A stretch of DNA of 5,630 nucleotides from Pseudomonadota bacterium (GCA_023436825.1 JAEZHS010000166.1:1-5630), one strand, 5' to 3'; positions 1 to 5,630 are shown, numbered from the stretch's first letter. Numbers and translations: made by a program. The notes: generated by a model from the letters alone, not told the origin.

Positions 1-1104
1 GGAGAGGCCCGGCGTGACGCCGCCATAGCCGCTGCTCAGTCGGCCGTTCCAGCCGAAGCCGACATGGCCGCCGGCGGCGTCGTAGAGATAGTCGAAACCC
101 TCGAGGAACATGCGGCCGGTGTTCACGAACACGCCTCGGTCGTGCACGACCTCGACCCGTTCCGGATGCATGGGATTGCCGCGGGCGCCGACGGTGAAGC
201 CGTAGTAGGCCGGCTGCGGGTTGCGCTGGTCGGGCATGAAGAGGGTGATGCGGCTGCCCTCCGGCGCGCGTCGGCCACGCTCCAGCCGTGTGCCGGCGGG
301 CGGCGACAGGAACATGTAGTTGATGCCGGTGTCGACCAGGACCGTGCCGTTGCCCGTGACGCCGTCGACCGATACCGACATGGGGGCGGCGCTCCATTCG
401 GGCACGCCCGGCCGCGACATCGGGTTGGGCGCGAGCTTGATGAAGGCGAAGCCGCGCGTGCGTTCCGCCGACATGCCGAGATGCACGCCCTCGCGCGTCA
501 CGATGTAGCCCGACCGCACCGAGGACAGCGGCGCGCCTGAGGCGAGCGACACGAGGCTGACGAAGGGGTTGCGCGGCACACCGGGCTCGGTGCCCTGCGC
601 TCCGGTGCGGTCGAAGCCGATGCCCATGAACGCGACGCCGCGCGGATTGCTCTCGGGCCGGCAGTCGCGCGCCCGCTCCAGGCAGGTGATGTGCGACACG
701 CGTAGCACCTGTACGCGCGCGGTGGCGATGGGCGTGTGCTCGTCGCGCTGGATCTCGACCTCGGTGGTGTAGCGCTCGCCGTTCAGGACGCGGCCGCTCG
801 AGTTGTAGATCAGGCGACCGGGACCCTCGGCGATGTCGTTCGGCGCCGGCACGAAATGTTCGGCGGCGACGACGATGCCGGTCGAGCCGGTGTCCATGCC
901 GAAGCGAACCGGCCGGCTGCCGTGCAGCTTCAGCCAGACCTGCGGTACGCGGTCCATCGCGATCGGCCCGTTGGCGAAGGGGATGTCGAGCGTCTGCAGC
1001 CCGCGATACTGCGTCCATGGTGCTTCCTGCGCGGCAACGGGACTGGCGGCAAGGAAGCTTGCCGCAATCAAAGCGGTGGCAAGTTTTTCGTAAGGCGGTT
1101 TCAT
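1..1104 (-). CDS. Exported pepsin-like aspartic protease (3' end beyond the window)
   Basis: The minus strand is open for 368 codons from an ATG at 1104 to the left edge, with no stop. Residues 1-25 form a signal peptide (Lys at 2 and 7, hydrophobic core at 8-20, VAA cleavage site before Gln26), so the product should act in the periplasm or outside the cell. Two aspartyl-protease motifs are present: DTGSTG at 71-76 and DTG at 258-260. Their 187-residue spacing is close to the roughly 183 of pepsin, which fits a single-chain bilobal A1-like enzyme rather than a short retropepsin. Tyr100 lies in a flap-like segment. Residues 328-352 (NTGRMFLEGFDYLYD, then GGHVGFGW) match the usual C-terminal pepsin pattern. 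Cys141 and Cys148 could form a small disulfide. A weak GGGGG precedes the start. The second motif lacks the Ser/Thr that usually follows DTG, so activity is inferred and substrates are unknown. Confidence 0.82.
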   Translation of the reverse strand, partial: MKPPYEKLATALIAASFLAASPVAAQEAPWTQYRGLQTLDIPFANGPIAMDRVPQVWLKLHGSRPVRFGMDTGSTGIVVAAEHFVPAPNDIAEGPGRLIYNSSGRVLNGERYTTEVEIQRDEHTPIATARVQVLRVSHITCLERARDCRPESNPRGVAFMGIGFDRTGAQGTEPGVPRNPFVSLVSLASGAPLSSVRSGYIVTREGVHLGMSAERTRGFAFIKLAPNPMSRPGVPEWSAAPMSVSVDGVTGNGTVLVDTGINYMFLSPPAGTRLERGRRAPEGSRITLFMPDQRNPQPAYYGFTVGARGNPMHPERVEVVHDRGVFVNTGRMFLEGFDYLYDAAGGHVGFGWNGRLSSGYGGVTPGLS

Positions 1105-1163
1105 AGGTTGCGGCCCCCACTTCGCTTTCAACTTCAATTGCAGTGTGCTGGTTTGCGCGAGCT

Positions 1164-2483
1164 GTGAAAAGAGTCAGCCCGCTCTTGAGTGTAGCGGCCA
1201 TCATGGCTGTCTTGCCGTACCCGTCTGGCGCGCAGACGCCTCCGGTCTCATTCCCGCCAAGGATTTCGGTCCCGTATGGACCGGCTTCTATGTCGGCGCC
1301 GCGTTCGGCGCCGGCGGCACCTTCAATCGGCTTGACATCGGCGGTCCAGGGCTGAACACCAGCGTTCACGGCGGCGGCCAAAGCGGCGTCCTGGGCTCGA
1401 TCTACGGCGGCGTCGACTACCAGATCACGCAGCGCGGCCTCGTCGGCCTGTTGGCCGAGGCGAGTTACGCGGGTCTCAACGGCTCGGTCTCCGCGAGCGC
1501 CCCCGGCGCCTTCGCCCAGGTCAATCAGAACACCGGCTTCGGCTGGGCGGTGCTTTTGTGCGCCGGTTTTCTCGCCGATCCCTCGACGCTGCTCTATTTC
1601 ACCGGCGGCTACGCGGGCCATATCGTCAACACCAACGGCACCGTGGCCGTGCCGGGCGGCACGGCGCGCTTCTCCACCAACAATACGATGAACGGCTGGA
1701 CCTTCGGTCCTGGCTTCGAGACCATGCTGACCAACAAGCTGTCGGCCAAGCTGGAGTACCGGTACAGCCAGTTCGGCCGCCAGACCATCGGCAGCACCGG
1801 CATTTCGATGGAGCCTTCGACCCGCGCGATCCGCGCCGGCCTCAGCTACCGTTTCGGTGGCCTGGGCGTGGTATCGTCCGACCAGTCGTTCGCCGGCAGT
1901 TCTCAGCCCTTCAACTGGACGGGCGTCTATCTCGGCGGCGCGGTCGGCGGTGGCCTGGGTTTCGCGCAGACCAGCTTCAACAGCGGCAGCCAGGGCCTGC
2001 TCGGCGGTTTTTTCGGCGGCGGCGACTGGCAATTCTCGCCCCAGGCACTGGTCGGCGTGATGGCCGACTACACGTTCCAGGGCATCACCGGCGGCATCAA
2101 TCTCACTACGCCCGGTGGCGGCGCCTATGCCACGGCGGAACAGAACCGCCAGTGGAGCGTGATGGGCCGCCTGGGCTGGCTGGCGGCGCCGTCGACGTTG
2201 CTCTATGCGGCGGGCGGCTACAGCCAGCTCAATGTGCGGGCGTCGGCCGGTGCGTCGCTCGGCGGCGCCATGGCGTTCGCCCAGCGCGACACGAGCTTCA
2301 GCGGCTTTACGGTCGGGCCGGGGTATCGAGACGGCGGTGACCGGCGGCTGGACGACGCGGCTGGAGTATCGCTTCAGCCAGTTCGAGCAGAAGGAAGTGA
2401 CGCCGGGCGTGACCTACCAGCCGTCGAACCATACGATCCGTGCCGGTATCGCGTACAAGTTCGGGGTCGGGGAGAGACCGTGA
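1164..2483 (+). CDS. Double beta-barrel outer-membrane protein (Omp25/OmpA-like), frameshifted twice
   Basis: This encodes an outer-membrane beta-barrel protein of the alphaproteobacterial Omp25-like type. Three consecutive parts lie in two frames. The signal peptide (GTG 1164, KRVSPLLSVAAIMAVL, cleavage near SGAQ) is in the frame of position 1164. The barrel region from about 1256 to 2320 is shifted by one base. The end (IETAVTGGWTTRLEYRF to the TGA at 2481-2483) is back in the first frame. One base appears missing near 1253-1257 and one extra G appears in the run 2320-2323; the intermediate frame runs unbroken to 2503 but lacks the signal peptide and true C-terminus. The mature part is two similar units, each starting WTG[FV]Y[VL]G and ending in an RAG[LI]xYxFG final strand. 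The start is uncertain because no good ribosome site precedes GTG 1164 (GTG 1143 is an alternative). It could be a recent pseudogene or a sequencing artefact. The role is probably structural; no pore function can be read. Confidence 0.8.
1277..1861 (+). repeat. First beta-barrel unit of the tandem outer-membrane protein
   Basis: About 195 codons run from WTGFYVG to the terminal LSYRFGG strand. The order of landmarks is repeated in the second unit: WTG start, a Gly-rich turn with GSIYGGVDYQ, a LADPSTLLYFTGGY strand, GWTFGPGFET, KLEYRYSQF and a closing IRAGLSYRFG. The length suits an eight-stranded barrel. A 54-base linker, 1862-1915, separates the two units. Confidence 0.75.
1916..2465 (+). 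repeat. Second beta-barrel unit of the tandem outer-membrane protein
   Basis: About 183 codons from WTGVYLG to IRAGIAYKFG align with the first unit at LAAPSTLLYAAGGY, GFTVGPG, RLEYRFSQF and the final strand. The unit is continuous only after removing one G from the run 2320-2323, which restores GPGIE, the counterpart of GPGFE in the first unit. This internal comparison is the main evidence for the second frameshift. Confidence 0.75.
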
Positions 2484-2514
2484 CCGCGGAGGCGGCAAGT
2501 TGAAAGGGGGCACC

Positions 2515-2961
2515 ATGCGTTCGAGGATCGTGACGGCGGCGCTCGTCATCGCCGCCGGATTTGGGGCGATCGCCGCGCAGGCGCAACAGGGCAATACCAT
2601 CAGCGTGGTGGTGAGTGGCATCAAGGACAACACCGGCAGCATTCGCTGCGGATTGTTCAACTCGGCCGATACGTTTCCCAAGGACGGCAAGGAGATGATG
2701 GGCGTCGAGGCGCCGATCGCCAACGGCCAGGCGACCTGCACGTTCAACAACGTTCCCGCTCCGGCAACCTATGCCGTGGCCTACTTCAAGGCGGCCCCCG
2801 GCCAGACGAAGATGAAGACCGGCATGTTCGGCATGCCGCAGGATCCCTACGGCTTCTCGCGCAATGCCACGATCGGCATGGGGCCGCCGTCGTTCAATTC
2901 GGCTGCCTATAGCTATTCTGGTGGCGCCACGACCTGGCCGGTGACCATCACCTATCCTTAG
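2515..2961 (+). CDS. Secreted DUF2141 family protein
   Basis: The protein has 148 residues. ATG 2515 is chosen because AAAGGGGG lies about five bases upstream and because it starts a clean signal peptide: MRSR, a hydrophobic stretch at 5-20, and AQA cleavage before Gln24. In-frame upstream codons from 2440 overlap the end of the outer-membrane protein and add only Arg/Gly-rich sequence. The mature part carries family landmarks: VSGIKDNTGSIRCGLFN at 33-49, FPKDG at 54-58, TYAVAYFKA at 85-93 and YGFSRNATIGMGPPSF at 112-127. Cys45 and Cys75 may pair. DUF2141 proteins are small exported proteins without an established biochemical role. The gene starts 31 bases after the barrel gene ends, so the two are probably co-transcribed. 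Its stop lies one base from the stop of the convergent small gene. Confidence 0.88.
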   Translation: MRSRIVTAALVIAAGFGAIAAQAQQGNTISVVVSGIKDNTGSIRCGLFNSADTFPKDGKEMMGVEAPIANGQATCTFNNVPAPATYAVAYFKAAPGQTKMKTGMFGMPQDPYGFSRNATIGMGPPSFNSAAYSYSGGATTWPVTITYP

Positions 2962-2962
2962 T

Positions 2963-3160
2963 CTAGGTACTCATCCCGCGCGGACCTCGCTTGGGCTTCG
3001 GCCCTTCGAGGTCGGCGTTCTGGCTTCCGGGTAGCGCCGCCTTGTTGCGACGGCGCGTGCGCGGAGGCTGCGGTTGCGCCTGGCGCTGCGGCTCGCTGCC
3101 GGGGTGCAGGCGCTCTTCTTCCCGCGCCTGTTCGTGGTCGATCGGGCGCGGCGGCTTCAT
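2963..3160 (-). CDS. Small Pro/Arg-rich hypothetical protein coupled to the DUF6496-type gene
   Basis: A 65-codon frame starts at an ATG that overlaps the stop of the upstream basic protein as ATGA, an arrangement typical of translational coupling. AGAAG before the ATG could act as a weak ribosome site. The product begins MKPPRPIDHEQAREEERLHP and is rich in Pro, Arg, Gln and Glu, with a basic patch TRRRNK near residues 35-40 and a PKPKRGPRG tail. It has no signal peptide, membrane segment or recognised domain and looks disordered. It is not recognised as a known family. The coupled start and the exact tail-to-tail fit with the DUF2141 gene support it, but low-complexity GC-rich open frames also arise by chance. 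Confidence 0.5.
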   Translation of the reverse strand: MKPPRPIDHEQAREEERLHPGSEPQRQAQPQPPRTRRRNKAALPGSQNADLEGPKPKRGPRGMST

Positions 3161-3360
3161 GACTTCTTCTTCCGCGCGCTCTTGCGCTTGGGCACCTTCT
3201 TGCCCTTCTTGCGCGCCTCGGAAAGCCCGATGGCGATCGCCTGCTTGCGGCTCTTGACCTTGCCGCCCTTGCCGCCTTTGCCACTCTTCAGCGTGCCCTT
3301 CTTGCGCCGGCCCATGGCGCTTTTCACGTCCTTGCCGGCGCTGCGCGAGTACCTGGCCAT
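3157..3360 (-). CDS. Small lysine-rich DUF6496-type protein
   Basis: The protein has 67 residues, of which 27 are Lys or Arg and only two are acidic. It starts MARYSRSAGKDVKSAMGRRK, continues with a GTLKSGKGGKGGKVKSRKQA core and an AIAIGLSEARKKGKKVPK helix-like segment, and ends in a KKKS tail. This is the pattern I recognise as the DUF6496 family, common in Alphaproteobacteria. Its function is unknown; the charge suggests binding to DNA or RNA, which is inference. ATG 3358-3360 is preceded by GGAGG with a four-base gap. That ribosome site lies in the 3' arm of a 9-bp inverted repeat, so translation may be controlled by RNA structure. The gene overlaps the next one by four bases. The end of a mobile element lies about 55 bases upstream of the start, so any native promoter may have been displaced. 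Confidence 0.85.
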   Translation of the reverse strand: MARYSRSAGKDVKSAMGRRKKGTLKSGKGGKGGKVKSRKQAIAIGLSEARKKGKKVPKRKSARKKKS

Positions 3361-3364
3361 GGTC

Positions 3365-3408
3365 CCTCCGTGGAAGTCCTTCCGGGCAACGCAGCCCGGC
3401 CACGGAGG
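3365..3408 (-). promoter_or_regulatory. Leader hairpin sequestering the Shine-Dalgarno of the DUF6496-type gene
   Basis: Read on the minus strand, CCTCCGTGG (3408-3400) pairs perfectly with CCACGGAGG (3373-3365). Stacked directly on it is an inner CCGGGC/GCCCGG stem with loop TGCGTT; the only bulge is eight bases, AAGGACTT, on the 3' side. The GGAGG ribosome site, four bases before the ATG, lies entirely in the outer stem opposite CCTCC. The base pairing is seen directly. A role as a translational switch is inference; the structure could also be a leftover DNA feature near the mobile-element end. Confidence 0.5.
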
Positions 3409-3415
3409 ATGCGTG

Positions 3416-3435
3416 TTATGCCGAAATCGGCATAA
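3416..3435. repeat. Perfect palindrome at the end of the mobile element
   Basis: TTATGCCGA and its exact reverse complement TCGGCATAA are separated by AA, giving 9-bp arms. Two facing half-sites of this kind resemble a core-type binding site for a pair of tyrosine recombinase monomers. It is the outermost copy of the motif and probably marks the element end closest to the DUF6496-type gene. Confidence 0.7.
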
Positions 3436-3524
3436 TCCACATTATGCCGTAAGCCGGATTATGCCACATGGCCGAGTTTGGCGGCCGTCATGCTTGCTTT
3501 CGACCATGCGGCATTCGGCATAAT
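3416..3524. repeat. Array of five TTATGCC half-sites (element terminus)
   Basis: Copies start at 3416 (plus orientation), 3427 (inverted, TCGGCATAAT), 3441 (plus, ATTATGCCG), 3459 (plus, TTATGCC) and 3515 (inverted, TCGGCATAAT). The inverted copy at 3429-3436 and the plus copy at 3441-3448 also form an 8-bp inverted repeat across CCAC. This cluster holds no credible gene and lies downstream of the truncated recombinase. It fits the terminal binding region of a tyrosine-recombinase element; the assignment to the RIT type is by analogy. Confidence 0.6.
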
Positions 3525-3957
3525 CAGAGCGCTTCGAGGAAGGCGAGCAGACCAGTTCCGAAGCCCGCAAGCCGGTTCGAAGTGCAAGCACCAGCAGGAC
3601 GTGGTCACGCCGCCCCACCCACGTCGTTCGATCCGGCGCTGCCAGCAGCGCCGCTATCTCCCCGGCGTCAAGGAAGGTCACGCTCCGCTTCACGTACCGC
3701 TTGTTCGGCATTGAGAGAATGCGCTGGCAATGAAGAAGCCGGCTTGGGTCGATCAATGCAACGTAACGGAAGAACGAGCGGATGGCGGCAAGACGCGCAT
3801 TGCGGGTGCGTGCCGTTTCCACGTGACTGAGGAAGTCGGCAACAAGATCGGCATCGAGATCTTCGATCGTCAGCTTCGTGGGCGGCTTTCTACACCGTGT
3901 ACTTGCGTACCGGATCAGCAGTCGGAATGTATCACGGTAGCCAGCGACCGTGTGGCC
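3442..3957 (-). pseudogene. Tyrosine recombinase fragment B (truncated at both ends)
   Basis: Recognisable recombinase sequence runs from GHTVAGYRDTFRLLIRYA at 3957 through IEDLDADLVADFL, TRNARLAAIRSFFRYVA and AALLAAPDRTTWVGRRDHVL to TGLRASEL, ending at 3553. This covers most of the core-binding domain and the start of the catalytic domain, including the first catalytic Arg in TGLR. The HxxR box and the Tyr nucleophile are absent. After SEL the frame continues into the palindromic repeat array and stops at 3442, so the last 37 or so residues are not native. The usual N-terminus is also missing because the frame emerges from the end of fragment A. A GTG at 3822 could start a short product, but it could not recombine DNA. 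Intact relatives have roughly 300 or more residues. Confidence 0.78.
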
Positions 3958-4568
3958 CTGGGGACGCAGAGCGACAGATTTGTAGACGTGAGGCCCTGTG
4001 CGAACAGATACTGGAAGAAGCTGCGCAGGTGCGTGGCCGGCATTTTGTCGCGGAACGGGCGATTGCGTGAGAGACGGCGCTCCATGAACGCCACGACGGT
4101 CCGGGTGTTCAGTGCCGGCAGATCGAGCATATGGTCGCCGAAGCGATGATGGAGGAAGCGATCCGCGAAGCGGAGCACATGATAGATCGAGCGAGGGCTG
4201 AGGCCGCGGTGCCGCAGAAGATAGGTTTCGAAGTTGCCCAGCAGTTCAGAGCGCTCAGCTTGCGCTGGTGTCAGCGGCGGTCGTGTCGCCACGCCTATTT
4301 CGATGAGATGCGCAACGAAGAGCCTGGCAAGATTGGGGATCTTGATCTGGTTCTTCGGTGTGGTTGGCAACCGCCGCCCCACCGCGACAGCAAGATCTGG
4401 CGTCAGAGCCGACGGCGCGATGCCCTCGGCTTCGAGCAAGCGACCGAAGCGTCGAAGCAGGTAGCGATAGTTCGTCAGTGTCTCGGGTCTATAGTTCCTG
4501 GAAGAAAGGCTTTCCTCGAATGATGCGAAGTAGGGTTCGAGGCAGGTAGTGCGCTCGGATATTTCCAT
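3915..4568 (-). pseudogene. Tyrosine recombinase fragment A (N-terminal part only)
   Basis: The frame encodes 217 residues from ATG 4568, which is chosen over the upstream TTG 4598 because GGAG lies eight bases before it. Two SAM-like core-binding regions are visible: one near residues 10-90 (LEPYFASFEESL, ETLTNYRYLLRRFGRLLE) and one near 105-195 (LLGNFETYLLRHRGL, VLRFADRFLHHRFGD, MPATHLRSFFQYLFAQGL). Relatives continue after LxLCVPR into the catalytic domain. Here, after CVPR at about 3957, the frame reads into fragment B in the wrong frame and stops at 3915. All catalytic residues are therefore missing. The gene lies 148 bases downstream of trpS on the same strand. Any product could at most bind DNA or act as a dominant-negative partner, which is speculation. 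Confidence 0.8.
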
Positions 4569-4669
4569 TTCTTGTGCTCCATGTTGCTGGAGCGACAATC
4601 TTCACGCTTAAGGCTTGCACTTTGCCAGCCATGCGGCCGCTTGCGATCTCCTCAAGGACGTTCAGGCCC

Positions 4670-4699
4670 GGAACAAGCGACATCGAGAGCCGTTGTTCC
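4670..4699. other. Inverted repeat downstream of trpS
   Basis: GGAACAA (4670-4676) and TTGTTCC (4693-4699) form a perfect 7-bp inverted repeat around a 16-base loop, starting 18 bases after the trpS stop. It is AT-rich in the stem and is not followed by a U-run on the trpS strand, so it is a weak candidate for a transcript end rather than a clear terminator. Otherwise the 148-base gap between trpS and recombinase fragment A shows nothing recognisable. Confidence 0.3.
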
Positions 4700-4716
4700 C
4701 CGTGCGGTCATCTTCA

Positions 4717-5630
4717 TCAGAGCCTGAACAGCCCCAACCCAGCCATCACGACTTCCTTGGTTCGCTTGGTCACCTCCTCGGCCTTTGCTGTCCCTGAACG
4801 TAGGACGTCCATGACAAAGTCCGTATCGCGGGCAAGTTCGGCCCGCCGCTCACGGATCGGGGCAATCGTCGCTTGAAGAATGCCGGTTAACCGTCGCTTC
4901 AACAGCATGTCGCCGAGCCCACCACGGCGGTAGTGTGCTTTAAGTTCCGCAACTTCGTCCTCATCTGGATCGAAGGCGTCGAGATAGGTGAAGACCACGT
5001 TCCCTTCGACTTGACCAGGATCGGACGCCCGCAGATGGTTCGGGTCTGTAAACATGCGCTGCACCGCCGTCTCAATCTCCTGGTTGCTGGCAGAGAGCGG
5101 AATGGCGTTGCCTTGCGACTTGCTCATCTTGCCCTTGCCGTCGACTCCGGGCAGGCGTCCCGTCTTCGACACGAGCGCTCTCGCCTCGGGCAGAAGTTCG
5201 CATCCGGCCTGTCGGTTCAACCTGCGCACCAGTTCATTCGTCTGCTCGATGATCGGCACCTGATCCTCTCCCACGGGAACGAGTGTTGCCCGGAACGCAG
5301 TGATATCGGCAGCCTGCGCCGCCGGGTAGCAGAGGAAGCCTGCCGGGATGTCCCGCCCGAACCCCCGCATCTGGATCTCTTCCTTGATGGTGGGGTTGCG
5401 CTCCAAGCGGGCGACGGACACGAAGTTCAGGTAGAGGAGCGTGAGTTCGGCGAGCGTCGGAAGTGCCGACTGCACGCAGATCGTCGTAGCATCCGGATCA
5501 ATTCCGACCGCGAGGTAATCGAAAGCGACTTCCAGGACATTGCGGCGGATCTTGCGGGGATTGTCGGCATTGTCGGTGAGGGCCTGTGCGTCGGCCAGCA
5601 GTACGTACTGTTCGTGCGTCGCCTGCAAGG
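4717..5630 (-). CDS. trpS: Tryptophanyl-tRNA synthetase (5' end beyond the window)
   Basis: The enzyme charges tRNA-Trp with tryptophan using ATP in the cytoplasm. About 303 residues are visible, ending at TGA 4717-4719. Landmarks, counted from the visible start, are YVLLADAQALTDN near 8-20, AELTLLYLNFVSVARLERNPT at 60-80, a tryptophan-pocket region GFLCYPAAQAADI at 97-109, VGEDQVPIIEQTNELVRRLN at 119-138, and the KMSKS loop intact at 167-171 (GKGKMSKSQGN). The C-terminal part has VEGNVVFTYLDAFDP and HYRRGGLGD, typical of the short, roughly 335-residue TrpRS type. The N-terminal HIGH-like motif lies off the right edge, and the TTG at the edge is not a credible start. The sequence is unlike the housekeeping TrpRS I expect in Alphaproteobacteria, so a second or transferred copy is possible. 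Confidence 0.9.
   Translation of the reverse strand, partial: LQATHEQYVLLADAQALTDNADNPRKIRRNVLEVAFDYLAVGIDPDATTICVQSALPTLAELTLLYLNFVSVARLERNPTIKEEIQMRGFGRDIPAGFLCYPAAQAADITAFRATLVPVGEDQVPIIEQTNELVRRLNRQAGCELLPEARALVSKTGRLPGVDGKGKMSKSQGNAIPLSASNQEIETAVQRMFTDPNHLRASDPGQVEGNVVFTYLDAFDPDEDEVAELKAHYRRGGLGDMLLKRRLTGILQATIAPIRERRAELARDTDFVMDVLRSGTAKAEEVTKRTKEVVMAGLGLFRL

Larger units (their letters stand above)
3416..4568 (-). mobile_element. Decayed recombinase-in-trio (RIT)-like element remnant
   Basis: The segment contains one palindromic end and fragments of two distinct tyrosine recombinases in the same orientation, as expected of elements with two or three adjacent recombinase genes. Two internal losses are inferred: one fuses the first gene to the middle of the second at about 3957, and another removes everything after the first catalytic Arg of the second gene at about 3553. 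No third recombinase and no second palindromic end are present up to 5630. The right boundary is therefore unknown and the trpS gene might lie inside or outside the original element. No target duplication can be assessed with one end missing. Confidence 0.6.

Noticed and set aside
64..1167. Plus-strand open frames at 64-540, 736-1167 and 833-1093
   Set aside because: They are antisense shadows of the protease gene. Their translations are Arg/Ala/His-rich with no domain, whereas the minus-strand frame has a signal peptide and both DTG motifs.
1558..2340. A 260-codon plus-strand frame inside the barrel gene
   Set aside because: Its translation is Arg-rich and repetitive, as expected from an off-frame reading of GC-rich sequence. 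The barrel frame explains the region.
2307..2750. A 147-codon minus-strand frame
   Set aside because: It is antisense to the end of the barrel gene and to DUF2141, with no recognisable motifs.
2963..3403. The long version (146 codons) of the minus-strand frame covering the small Pro/Arg-rich gene
   Set aside because: Its upstream part is an off-frame reading of the DUF6496-type gene. The internal ATG at 3160, overlapping that gene's stop, is the more credible start.
3416..3524. A CRISPR array, suggested by the repeated TTATGCC motif
   Set aside because: Repeat units are too short, their orientation alternates and the spacing is irregular (11 to 56 bases); a recombinase binding region fits better.
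3468..4149. Plus-strand frames opposite the recombinase fragments
   Set aside because: They are antisense to well-recognised recombinase sequence and show no family pattern.
4489..4683. A 64-codon minus-strand frame between trpS and recombinase A
   Set aside because: Its second half overlaps the start of recombinase A in another frame, and the first half has no recognisable features.
4670..4699. Rho-independent terminator for trpS
   Set aside because: The stem is only 7 bp with a 16-base loop and no following U-run, so it was kept only as a weak inverted repeat.

Overview
The window looks like an alphaproteobacterial chromosome segment. This is inferred from the high-GC coding sequence, an Omp25/OmpA-like beta-barrel gene, a secreted DUF2141 protein and a small lysine-rich DUF6496-type protein. 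A genus cannot be named from the sequence alone.

Left part (1-2961): a minus-strand gene runs off the left edge and encodes an exported, bilobal pepsin-like aspartic protease with two DTG motifs. It is divergent from a plus-strand gene for an outer-membrane protein built from two tandem beta-barrel units. That second gene reads through only if two one-base frame changes are corrected, near 1253-1257 and in the G-run 2320-2323. Directly downstream on the same strand is a small secreted DUF2141 protein. All three products are predicted to be exported.

Middle (2963-3408): a two-gene minus-strand unit converges on the DUF2141 gene with a one-base gap. Its first gene is a very basic DUF6496-type protein. 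Its leader can fold into a hairpin that buries the Shine-Dalgarno sequence. The second gene, an unrecognised Pro/Arg-rich 65-residue protein, overlaps the first by ATGA.

Right-middle (3416-4568): a decayed mobile element. One end survives as a cluster of palindromic TTATGCCG half-sites. Next to it lie remnants of two different tyrosine recombinases of the kind found in recombinase-in-trio (RIT) type clusters. The two are joined out of frame at about 3957, and the second is cut off just after its first catalytic arginine. No second end is visible, and the element should be inactive on its own.

Right edge (4717-5630): the 3' nine-tenths of a tryptophanyl-tRNA synthetase with an intact KMSKS loop, transcribed toward the recombinase remnant. 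It looks like the short TrpRS type rather than the usual alphaproteobacterial housekeeping form, so it may be a second or transferred copy. No clear new defence or metabolic system is visible. The most testable novelties are the Shine-Dalgarno-masking hairpin, the half-site array and the bacterial pepsin-like protease.
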